A DNA stretch of 64,000 nt from the NCBI GenBank assembly GCA_030220185.1, contig JASPKZ010001238.1, forward strand, positions 232,501 to 296,500. Direction: 5' to 3'. A program made the translations under genes and the position numbers. Under the pieces are notes generated by a model. It saw only the letters and a program-made list of their open reading frames with translations, did no database searches and had not been told where the DNA came from. The stretch comes from Diploptera punctata (taxonomy: Eukaryota > Arthropoda > Insecta > Blattodea > Blaberidae). This document shows, piece after piece, positions 55,716 through 64,000 of this stretch; the first letter of the stretch is position 1, and every line of letters begins with the position of its first letter.

Positions 55716-57440
55716 AAAATTCAGACAGCAGAAATGAGCTTCCTACGGGTTGTAAAAGTTTGTACAAGAGAAGAACATATTAGAAATGAGAATATGAAAA
55801 TGCAGAAATGTCAACATATTTGTGGAACAATCAGACGAACACTGAGGAACAAAGTAAGAAAGGATACGCAGCTAAGATTTTACTCAACGATGGCGCTACC
55901 AGTGGCGATGTATGGAAGTGAGGTCTGGGTCCTGAAGGAAACAGAAAAAAGTAAAATTCAGACAGCAGAAATGAGCTTCCTACGGGTTGTAAAAGTTTGT
56001 ACAAGAGAAGAACATATTAGAAATGAGAATATGAAAATGCAGAAATGTCAACATATTTGTGGAACAATCAGACGAACACTGAGGAACAAAGTAAGAAAGG
56101 ATACGCAGCTAAGATTTTACTCAACGATGGCGCTACCAGTGGCGATGTATGGAAGTGAGGTCTGGGTCCTGAAGGAAACAGAAAAAAGTAAAATTCAGGC
56201 AGCGGAAATGAGCTTCCTACGGGTTGTAAAAGGTTGTACAAGAGAAGAACGTGTTAGAAATGAGAATATGAAAATGCAGAAATGTCAACATATTTGTGGA
56301 ACAATCAGACGAACACTGAGGAACAAAGTAAGAAAGGATACGCAGCTAAGATTTTACTCAACGATGGCGCTACCAGTGGCGATGTATGGAAGTGAGGTCT
56401 GGGTCCTGAAGGAAACAGAAAAAAGTAAAATTCAGACAGCAGAAATGAGCTTCCTACGGGTTGTAAAAGTTTGTACAAGAGAAGAACATATTAGAAATGA
56501 GAATATGAAAATGCAGAAATGTCAACATATTTGTGGAACAATCAGACGAACACTGAGGAACAAAGTAAGAAAGGATACGCAGCTAAGATTTTACTCAACG
56601 ATGGCGCTACCAGTGGCGATGTATGGAAGTGAGGTCTGGGTCCTGAAGGAAACAGAAAAAAGTAAAATTCAGGCAGCGGAAATGAGCTTCCTACGGGTTG
56701 TAAAAGGTTTGTACAAGAGAAGAACGTGTTAGAAATGAGAATATGAAAATGCAGAAATGAAAATGTCAACATATTTGTGGAACAATCAGACGAACACTGA
56801 GGAACAAAGTAAGAAAGGATACGCAGCTAAGATTTTACTCAACGATGGCGCTACCAGTGGCGATGTATGGAAGTGAGGTCTGGGTCCTGAAGGAAACAGA
56901 AAAAAGTAAAATTCAGACAGCAGAAATGAGCTTCCTACGGGTTGTAAAAGTTTGTACAAGAGAAGAACATATTAGAAATGAGAATATGAAAATGCAGAAA
57001 TGTCAACATATTTGTGGAACAATCAGACGAACACTGAGGAACAAAGTAAGAAAGGATACGCAGCTAAGATTTTACTCAACGATGGCGCTACCAGTGGCGA
57101 TGTATGGAAGTGAGGTCTGGGTCCTGAAGGAAACAGAAAAAAGTAAAATTCAGGCAGCGGAAATGAGCTTCCTACGGGTTGTAAAAGGTTGTACAAGAGA
57201 AGAACATATTAGAAATGAGAATATTAGAGAGGAACTAAAAGTACAACCACTTCTTCAACAAATAGAAGAACACAGCAACAATTGGATAGAACGTCTGTAA
57301 AGAATGACAGATAACAGGATACCAAAGATGGCACTGATGTATAATCCTGGAGGACGAAGATCGGTGGGAAGACCAAGAAAGCGCTGGGCTGAACAGATGT
57401 GAGATCGGAACAGGCAAAGAACTAATCTACGAAGGATGAC
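55689..57440 (+). pseudogene. LINE family F, RT tail with in-frame 237-bp tandem repeats
   Basis: A 79-codon block (KIQTAEMSFLRVVKVCTREE, HIRNENMKMQKCQHICGTIR, TLRNKVRKDTQLRFYSTMAL, VAMYGSEVWVLKETEKS) starts at 55716 and recurs at 55953, 56190, 56427, 56664, 56908 and 57145. The spacing is exactly 237 bp except for one 244-bp copy, which has a +1 and a +6 change that break the frame. The open frame runs 347 codons to 56732. The seventh block continues into the true C-terminus: REELKVQPLLQQIEEHSNNW, then a stop at 57298, then RIPKMALMYNPGGRRSVGRP and RKRWAEQM with a GAT-type tail. YGSEVW is the usual post-RT motif. Confidence 0.9.
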
Positions 57441-57598
57441 GATGACTATGATGATATTGTCTATTTGTAAATATATTGTTACATTATAACAATAAATATG
57501 AAATTATTGTATTGTCACGGGTCCTCTACACGTATACAAAGTTTCAAGTCGATCCAATGATTTTAAGTGGGTGAAAATCGCGTTGAAAGATTACGTTA

Positions 57599-57624
57599 CA
57601 TAGATAGATAGATAGATAGATACA
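57599..57624. repeat. (GATA)n microsatellite
   Basis: Six GATA units. It may mark the end of an unrecognised repeat. Confidence 0.9.
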
Positions 57625-57834
57625 GGTCAAGCTAATATAAAGCGTGTAAAAATCACAACTATATAACTATATAAGAAAAAGTAACCATAGAAACATGTTT
57701 TAGTCAAAATTTAAGTATAATTTTGAAGTATGTCAAAAAATGTCTAAGCAAACTAAATCAAGATCAACACACAAATCAAGGTAACTTAATTGTAGTTTTC
57801 AGGTCGAAGGATGAGATGAGATGAATCCCCTATT

Positions 57835-58045
57835 ATTTAAGGTCTAGGATATAAGGATCAGGCCTGATCCACCATCACAAGAGCAAATCAAATGAAGTGG
57901 AATGGATGACATGAATATGGAGAAGTGGTGAAGTTTAAGTTTTTGGAAGAGAAATACGGAGAAAAACCGCCCTCGTGCGTGATTCATAAGTACCCCACCC
58001 CATGGAGTGGTCGAGACACGAACTCGGGACCTACTGATGAAGAAT
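57835..58045 (-). mobile_element. SINE-like family F with tRNA-like head
   Basis: The body matches 9340-9470 (GATCCACCATCACAAGAGCA). Its minus-strand head at ~58045-58000 has a B-box-like GGTCCCGAGTTCGTGTCTCG. The A-box part is degraded next to (AAT)n. Confidence 0.5.
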
Positions 58046-58075
58046 CCCAACCAGATTAAAATTAAATGGATTATG

Positions 58076-58079
<4 letters not shown>

Positions 58080-58154
<75 letters not shown>

Positions 58155-58260
58155 TTTTATTTATTCTGACAAAGATATGGTCAAAAGGCTTCTCTTCCAC
58201 TCACCGACACAAATATATGCTACAAATAGATAATTATTTACAGTAAAAATTACATATGTA
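58080..58260 (-). mobile_element. CR1-like LINE 3' end with (TTA)n tail
   Basis: AAT triplets at 58079-58152, followed by the family's 3' UTR signature in diverged form (ATTTATTCTGACAAAG, CTTCTCTTCCACTCACCGAC). Confidence 0.7.
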
Positions 58261-58479
58261 TGGTTCGAAATTAAAACTTAGAATTAGGCCTACTAGTATA
58301 GGTTTTATATATATATATATATATATCTTTAGCGACAGTTATTTATTCATTCCTTGACAACGGCATGTGGAATCATGTCGAAACGTGGACCAGTGGCCAG
58401 AGACCAATCTTGTATCTTCGAACGCAGAAAACCCAAGAAATCTTTCTTCTTCATACTTATTTCCGCGAAAATTATATAT

Positions 58480-58612
58480 CCATCCACAGTAATTCTGCCC
58501 GAGGGCAGGTTTTTACTACAGTCATAGCATGTCCATGCTATGCTCTACAGATTTACTAGGGAATTATAGGTTTGGTAGCTTCCCGTTGCTTTTCACATCG
58601 TGATATGATGAT
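58480..58612 (-). mobile_element. SINE family B, 3' half
   Basis: Both conserved hairpins present (TGCCCGAGGGCA and GCATAGCATGGACATGCTAT in minus sense). Head missing. Confidence 0.75.
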
Positions 58613-58849
58613 GATCAGGGATGTGTGTGTGTGAGAGTGTTCATCCGAAGAAATGGGAGTATGAACAAATATAGGCCTATACATTTTTTTCGTAAAGAAA
58701 CTAGGAATACGACAATCAATTAAAAAATGTAACATTGGGTTTGTCAACAAGCAAAATTGAAACATTAATGTTGTGAGAAAACAAATATGGCAATTTTCAA
58801 ATAAAAAAAAATCCGGTAAACTCCCGTCGAATTTCGAAAATTTTAAGAG

Positions 58850-59170
58850 AATATATTTATCGTTTTATTTCAATAGCATATACTGAGTTTCGTTGCTAAA
58901 ATTCGAAAATTGTCCTCGGTGGACCGATTTTTAAATTTTCGCTTCCGGTTAACTCCCACTCTTAACCCGTCCACCAACGAACATGGAGGTCACGGCCATT
59001 CAGACATAACCTCTCCTTACAAGTAATGTTTACATTAGTCACTATTAACATTTTTCTTATGGTGCCCCAGATTATTTAATAAACTGTAAACTAACCTAGT
59101 GTATACCATCTAATGAAACAAAATGAGTACAGGTGGACTCATGGCACAGGACAGCCCAAGATCGACAAGA
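58850..59170. repeat. Dispersed repeats R3 and R5 fragments
   Basis: R3 at 58850-58965 (GAGTTTCGTTGCTAAAATTC) and R5 at 59040-59170 (GGTGGACTCATGGCACAGGA). Confidence 0.5.
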
Positions 59171-59303
59171 ACACAGCAATTAAACATAATACACACGATT
59201 ATATAATGTTTTGGGATTCTAGTGCAAGTGGCAGTTCGCAGCAGAAGTTTCTAAATTGCACTTCTTTAAGTTTTTTCAAACCAGATATTAAAATGTGATT
59301 ATA

Positions 59304-59600
59304 TAAAGTAAAGTAAAGTAAAGTGATCCCACTACAGACCTCGGGAGGCCCTTGGGGTAATAGGAGGTTAGGGCTCCCACTTTTTCTTGACAATCGGCAC
59401 TTGATGTCAGCCGGGTTGTCAGCCCTGCGTGACGGCCGCCTTTACACCAGAACAAGCGTCTGGTACTCATTTCAGTTAGAGGCTGAGTCGATCCCAGGGC
59501 CATAGTGCCGCCAGAAGGTTTGGGTCAGTTTAAAAATCCTGACCCCACCGGGACTCGAACCCTCGACCTTCCGGTGCCTTAACCACTACGCTACGGCGTT
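59304..59600 (-). mobile_element. SINE family D copy
   Basis: (AAAGT)n tail in complement at 59304-59326. Body as at 51058-51369. The head has lost ~15 bp between the A and B boxes (CCGGTGCCTTAACCACTACG). Followed by (AAAT)n at 59606-59632. Confidence 0.85.
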
Positions 59601-59667
59601 ATATTGTAAATAAATAAATAAATAAATAAATAGAGATATATTCATATTGATTATGGACATGGTTATA

Positions 59668-60332
59668 AAACTAAACATATGGTCACACATAGAAATACAT
59701 TATATAATGGAAAAGGGCAATTAATGACAAATGAGGGAAATTTTGAGGAAGTGACTGAATTCAAATATATAAGAACAATAATAATTACAAACAGGATTGA
59801 GATGCACAAAGAAATTAAACATAGGCTCAACTCTGGAAACGAACGCTATTATGTATTGTAGGGACTCTTCTCATCCCAACTTTTCTAAAAAAAAAAAAGT
59901 AAAACTATAACATATAAAACGGCCATTCTTCCAGATATATGGACGTGAAACATGGTCTCTGACCTTGAGGGAGGAGAAAATATTTTGAATACAGTATTTG
60001 AGACTAAAGTGTTTAGGAACATTTTTTTTTTGCCAAAGAGAGATAAACACACTAGTGAATAGAGAAAAACTATTTAACTGTGAACTAAATTATCAAAGAT
60101 AATAATAACAGATAAGTCTCGTACTGCGTTGGGCAATACATATGACACAAATGGGAAATGAAAGAGGGGCAAGCCAATACCTTGTAGAAAAACCAGAGTG
60201 TATGTCCTTAGTATGTAAGTTAAGAATTAGTTGGGAAGCAATATTAACCATAACCTGAGGGCGCTGAATTATATGGGGAATAACTGGAAAACATTTCAGT
60301 TCAGGATAGGGATGTATGGAGTGCTTATGTCT
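59668..60332 (+). pseudogene. LINE family A, degenerate copy
   Basis: KYIRTIIITNRIEMHKEIKH, then heavily broken text up to GNNWKTFQFRIGMYGVLMS at ~60330. It continues after a nested LINE E at 60745-60785 (GGCGTGGCCATGAACCTCTG). Confidence 0.8.
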
Positions 60333-60744
60333 TAGTACAGAAGAACACAAGATTAGGGCTTTATAAGGTTCTCGCAAGACCAGTATTAAGATATGATAGT
60401 GAAGCATGGACCATACGAAAAAGAGATGAAAGCCGAATAACAGCAAATGAGATGCAATTTATGCGCCGAACAGCAGGCTACACAAAGTGGGACCATAAAA
60501 GAAATGAGGAAATTATGGAAGAGTTGGATGTAAAACCCATTCTTCACCATATACAAAACTACCAGAACAAATGGAAAGCCCATCTTCAACGAATGCCGTC
60601 TCATAGAATTCCAAAAGCCATACTTGGCTACTGCCCCCAAGGCAAAAGATCGCTGGGACGTCCAAAAAAGCGGCGGATGGAAAATTCCTCTTTGAGACCG
60701 TGACAGGCCACACGGCCTAATACTTGCATGGATGATGATGATGT
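60333..60744 (+). pseudogene. LINE family E, RT tail, nested in LINE A
   Basis: LVQKNTRLGLYKVLARPVLR, YDSEAWTIRKRDESRITANE, MQFMRRTAGYTKWDHKRNEE, HHIQNYQNKWKAHLQRMPSH, GKRSLGRPKKRRMENSSLRP stop. It ends TGACAGGCCACACGGCCTAA with a GAT tail. The frame from ~60390 onward is unbroken. Confidence 0.87.
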
Positions 60745-60789
60745 TGGCGTGGCCATGAACCTCTGGGTTTGACAGTGGCAGTGTGATTA

Positions 60790-61057
60790 TTATTATTATT
60801 ATTATTATTATTTACGACGTAGTTATTGGTAATTTCGACTCGGCTGACATCGATTGCATCATGACATTCATTAGTTCATTAACACATATGGAAATTTAAT
60901 TTGAACCTTATCATTTCCAGTCCAATGATCATTAAAATTATCAGTTATTATGCATGTGGAATTCAGTATAATTATATTAAATAAAACATAAAATTTTACC
61001 TATAACGTTATTTTTAACAATTTATTTTACGTAAGACTCTTGAATTCACTCAAATTC
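60790..61057. other. Intergenic spacer
   Basis: (ATT)n at 60787-60812, then single-copy looking AT-rich sequence up to the candidate promoter. Confidence 0.4.
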
Positions 61058-61140
61058 TATATATAAATCCCACAATACAGTGCGGGACAAACAAAAGTAA
61101 GTCAGACAGCGAACAAATAAGATCTTTGACGTCACTTCCT
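61058..61140 (+). promoter_or_regulatory. Candidate promoter of the CHCHD2-like gene (TATA-like and CRE)
   Basis: A TATATATAAAT run lies at 61058-61067. About 60 bases later is a perfect palindromic cAMP-response element, TGACGTCA (61128-61135), directly followed by CTTCCT, an ETS/GABP-like core. The ATG is about 130 bases further on. A CRE plus an ETS core is common at promoters of nuclear genes for mitochondrial proteins, which supports but does not prove the gene call. The start site is unknown: it may be about 30 bases after the TATA-like run, or at the TCAGT at about 61230. Confidence 0.35.
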
Positions 61141-61261
61141 AGTTCTAGAAGAAATCATCAGAAAGGACTTAACTATTAAAAGTTTTCGTAGAGAAAATTT
61201 CAGATATTGTTTCTGTAAATATTTGTGTTCAGTAAGCTTGTGCTGCATTTATTTAAACAAT

Positions 61262-61296
61262 ATGCCACGAAGAGGAAGAAACAGTCCACCTCCTAG
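61262..61296 (+). CDS. Chchd2: Candidate first coding exon of a CHCHD2-like protein
   Basis: The ATG at 61262 in a good context (ACAATATG) opens MPRRGRNSPPPR. It runs into a perfect donor, AG|GTGAGT, at 61297. The peptide matches what I recall of the N-terminus of insect CHCHD2-type proteins: a basic start followed by a Pro-rich stretch that serves as mitochondrial targeting sequence. CHCHD2 is a twin CX9C protein of the mitochondrial intermembrane space linked to MICOS, respiration and a nuclear role. Only 12 residues are seen, so the call is tentative. No second exon (it should be Ala/Pro-rich, followed by the CHCH domain) is evident up to 64000, so intron 1 would be longer than 2.7 kb. The surrounding 60.8-61.4 kb is free of recognisable transposons, which fits a conserved promoter and first exon. 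An unrelated short leader ORF remains possible. Confidence 0.45.
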
Positions 61297-61495
61297 GTGA
61301 GTTTCTTTACGAATTCAGTTTTAACCCAACATAATAAAAGGCAATTAAAAAGTCTGGTTCCATGTAACTGTATAAAATGATATAATTTGTATTGTTAGGT
61401 GAAAATTCGGGATATTTTGCTTGTCTGTTTGTGACCGCAAAGACAAATTAATATTTATTCGATTTCTTAAAATTTGCCTTACATAATAACTTTTA

Positions 61496-61698
61496 GATGT
61501 TAAATATAAAATTGGTACCTGGTAAGTCAGTCGTCCTCAACTAAATTATTAAATAGTTCCAATATGGAGGCCTTTAAAAAACAGTGTTTCATCTTCTGCA
61601 TTTTAACTGTTTTTGAAAGGCCTCCATATTGGAACTATTTAATAATATAGTTGAGGACGACTGACTAACCAGGTACCAAATTTATATTTAACATCTTA
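61496..61698. mobile_element. ~200-bp foldback MITE
   Basis: Arms of ~85-90 bp, nearly perfect inverted repeats (GATGTTAAATATAAA, TTGGTACCTGG, CAACTATATTATTAAATAGT, TCCAATATGGAGGCCTTT), around a short centre (AACAGTGTTTCATCTTCTGC). Lies in intron 1 of the CHCHD2-like gene if that call holds. Confidence 0.85.
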
Positions 61699-61699
61699 T

Positions 61700-62690
61700 T
61701 ACATAACCTCAACAGTGCATTTTAAAAGTGTTGATGACTTTAATAATCAATCTTGTGTAGCAGAAGTTCAATGTTATAATTATATTTTAGAGATATTCGA
61801 TACTTTAAGTTATCATGATCAAAACAACCCTTGCCGATTATTTTTAAAACCCTTGGGGGGGGGGAGTAAGGTATACAGATAATGCCTAAATTATTTAATT
61901 GGATATTTGAAGCCTCTAAACTGGAGTTTGTGCAATGACATAATGTCATAGGCGACGTGGTAGGTGGTAGGTTTTATGTCTATCACAATTCTACACTTAC
62001 TCTCTTATGCCACTGATGCACTAACTAAATCACTTGTAAACCTTTTTGTACTGTTTTAAACATTTTCCAATGATCTTCAGAGATTTCTTTACAATATTTA
62101 TATTTATATCTTTATGTAAAACATGCTCGTGGATAAATTACTGGCTTGCTAATTTAACCATGTTGTTCCAACGTTGCCACCATTTGAAAATAAGTTCAAA
62201 CAATATTTAGGGTTACTGTACATAAAGATAGTTTATAGTTCATTAAATAGTACGCATGTAAATTGTTTTGTTACGTTAGGAAATGGGAAGTTGGTTTACG
62301 TCCAGTTTTTTAAGTATTTGGGAATAAATAATATGCATGTAAATTGTTTTCTTTAGTTAGAAAATGGCAAGTTAGTTAATGTTCATTTTTTTTTTTTTGC
62401 ATTTGGAAATTTATTCCCAAAGTTGGTATTGCTGACTGCAGAGCCATCTACTGGAGGTTATATTACAGCAACTCGTGCATGTGCACTGCGATTCTGTGGA
62501 ACTTAGAAGAATTCGTCTGAGACATATAACCGACTTTTTCCCATTTTTTAGTATTTTAAACTTTTTCAAACAATTTTTATAACATTATTAGACAACTTTC
62601 AAGTATTTATTTAAATATGCAAATCACAATATTATGACACTGTTAGACAATATTGTGATGCTAACTGCTATTTTCTCCACAGAGTATATT
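61700..62690. other. AT-rich spacer with a ~65-bp direct duplication
   Basis: GCATGTAAATTGTTTTGTTA at ~62256 recurs in diverged form at ~62334, followed by GGAAATGGGAAGTTGGTT and GAAAATGGCAAGTTAGTT. A 10-G run is at 61856. No gene recognised. Confidence 0.5.
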
Positions 62691-62692
62691 AC

Positions 62693-63031
62693 TTAGTCTA
62701 TGATTTTTCTATCGCTGTTTTGGGTTATTACTGGTTGGATCGGCGTTAGGGAGTGATAAGTAAGTGTACACCCATTTTTTAATAAATGTTTGGTAACTTT
62801 AATATTATTAATATATTTTTTATCATAGATTTGGGGATTTATTGCAAATATTGGTAATTTAAATTTCATAATGACATGCTGCCATCGAGCATAAGACTTT
62901 TGAACTTTAGTACGATATCGATAGTAATCGAGGATGATAATCGATATGTGGTTCGATGGTGAGTTATCGCTGGCTCTGTAAACTCTGGCACATACACACT
63001 TTTGTTCTATAGGGCTTTGAAAATATTTCAT
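62693..63031 (-). CDS. Unrecognised 112-codon open frame
   Basis: ATG-started minus-strand frame, basic and Tyr/Ile-rich, with KYFQSPIEQKCVCARVY near the start and SYARWQHVIMKFKLPIFAIN in the middle. No family recognised. Longer than the random frames around it and free of simple repeats, but no supporting splice or promoter signal. It may be a repeat remnant or chance. Confidence 0.15.
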   Translation of the reverse strand: MKYFQSPIEQKCVCARVYRASDNSPSNHISIIILDYYRYRTKVQKSYARWQHVIMKFKLPIFAINPQIYDKKYINNIKVTKHLLKNGCTLTYHSLTPIQPVITQNSDRKIID

Positions 63032-63526
63032 GTAAGTTTAAGTGCAGTTTTTCCAAAATTATTTATGCTGCTTAGGTAGGTAAATACTGCTACAATAATT
63101 TTTTTTAAATTTAATTTACTTAGGCCAATATGTCACATAGAATGCCAGGGAATTGTCAGTGAATCAACTTAATACCATAACTTAAGAAAAAAACACATAA
63201 ATTTACTGTTGTAGAATTTAGTTACCGATTTCAGGTGTATAGATATATATAAAATTCTTTGTGAGAAAAAAGTACAAGAAATAGGGAAGAAAATTAATTA
63301 AAATTTCACATAAATCTAACTTAAAACCATGAAAAAAAAAATTGGCTGCTCCAAAAGTTAGTCCAGAATCATGGGAAAATAGAATTACCAACTCAACGGA
63401 TTATTCACACTCACTGTCTCATTGCCTCACTTGGTATCGTTCAAAAGAAAATAAAATTTAAGATAAATTTTGTAACGAAAACTAAATGAAGCTAACGTAC
63501 CCAAATCACTAAAACATGCTGATAAG

Positions 63527-63696
63527 ATTTAGTTGAGTTGTTTCTTGACTCACCTCATACTTCTTAACTCCCTCGCGATCCGGATTTCAGTTGTGAACGT
63601 GAACAGCATTGAGAATGTCACAAATACAGTGACGAAATCCGGATCGCAAGGGAGTTAAGAAGTATGAGGTGAGTCAAGAAACAACTCAACTAAATT
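63527..63696. mobile_element. ~170-bp foldback MITE
   Basis: Arms of ~60 bp (AGTTGAGTTGTTTCTTGACT, CACCTCATACTTCTTAACTC, CCTCGCGATCCGGATTT) are inverted with few mismatches around a ~50-bp centre. Different family from the one at 61496. Confidence 0.85.
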
Positions 63697-64000
63697 AAAA
63701 TAAACCTCATAGTGTTATTTCCTATGTACATAAATTTATGCTGATAAGAACTCGCGTGATATGCTGGTAGTAACGAAAGATGTCATTAGATGTAGCATTC
63801 AAGATAATTTACAACCCGTGGTTGTATAGTTTGTAACTTGTGGTCCGTTCTGGCATGCAGATTCCAACATTTTGCTGACAATAGCCGAATGCCCTATTGT
63901 TAAGCATAAAGTGTCTTGAGCCAGTGAGAGATTTTTATATTTTGGCAAAAGTATATATATATATATGTTTGTGGTGTTGACAGAGCTCCACCAGCACGCT

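Overview
This looks like nuclear DNA from an insect with a large, repeat-rich genome. The non-LTR retrotransposon, mariner and SINE fragments, and the TTAGG-type motifs, suggest a cockroach such as Periplaneta americana. That species call is recognition from memory, not a database result. Nothing looks bacterial: genes are split by GT-AG introns and most long open frames are transposon debris or microsatellite artefacts.

Two host genes are visible. (1) A methuselah-like class B GPCR gene lies on the minus strand. Exon 1 (45010-45293: signal peptide and start of the ectodomain), exon 2 (28956-29176: rest of the ectodomain) and exon 3 (8987-9172: TM1, first intracellular loop, TM2) join in frame through consensus splice sites. 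The two complete introns are about 15.8 and 19.8 kb, and the gene continues past the left edge. (2) Near the right edge, on the plus strand, is a candidate promoter and 12-codon first coding exon of a CHCHD2-like mitochondrial protein (61262-61296). The rest of that gene lies beyond the window.

Layout. 1-8 kb: two mariner-type elements (one carrying a 39-bp minisatellite), SINEs and a tRNA-like foldback. 8.2-9.2 kb: polypurine tract and GPCR exon 3. 9.5-14.7 kb: a SINE, three LINE families and a mariner. 14.7-22.3 kb: a 7.6-kb satellite array with higher-order structure. 22.3-28.9 kb: dispersed repeats, LINE fragments and an inverted pair of tRNA-like units. 29-31.7 kb: GPCR exon 2, a TTAGG-like minisatellite, and nested LINEs. 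32-44 kb: LINE fragments, Penelope-like elements including two large palindromes, and SINEs. 45 kb: GPCR exon 1, with a mariner carrying nested insertions just upstream. 47.5-55.5 kb: more LINEs and SINEs, a hairpin MITE and a 32-bp minisatellite. 55.7-57.4 kb: a LINE fragment with an in-frame 237-bp tandem expansion. 57.8-60.8 kb: SINE and LINE debris. 61-64 kb: the CHCHD2-like exon and two foldback MITEs.

The labels used here (families A, B, C, E, F for LINEs; A to G for SINEs; R1 to R5 for dispersed repeats) are local names. Copies were grouped by reading shared sequence within the window. The two host genes are not obviously related in function. Most of the window is a record of layered transposition, and many insertions can be dated relative to each other from target-site duplications (TSDs) and nesting.
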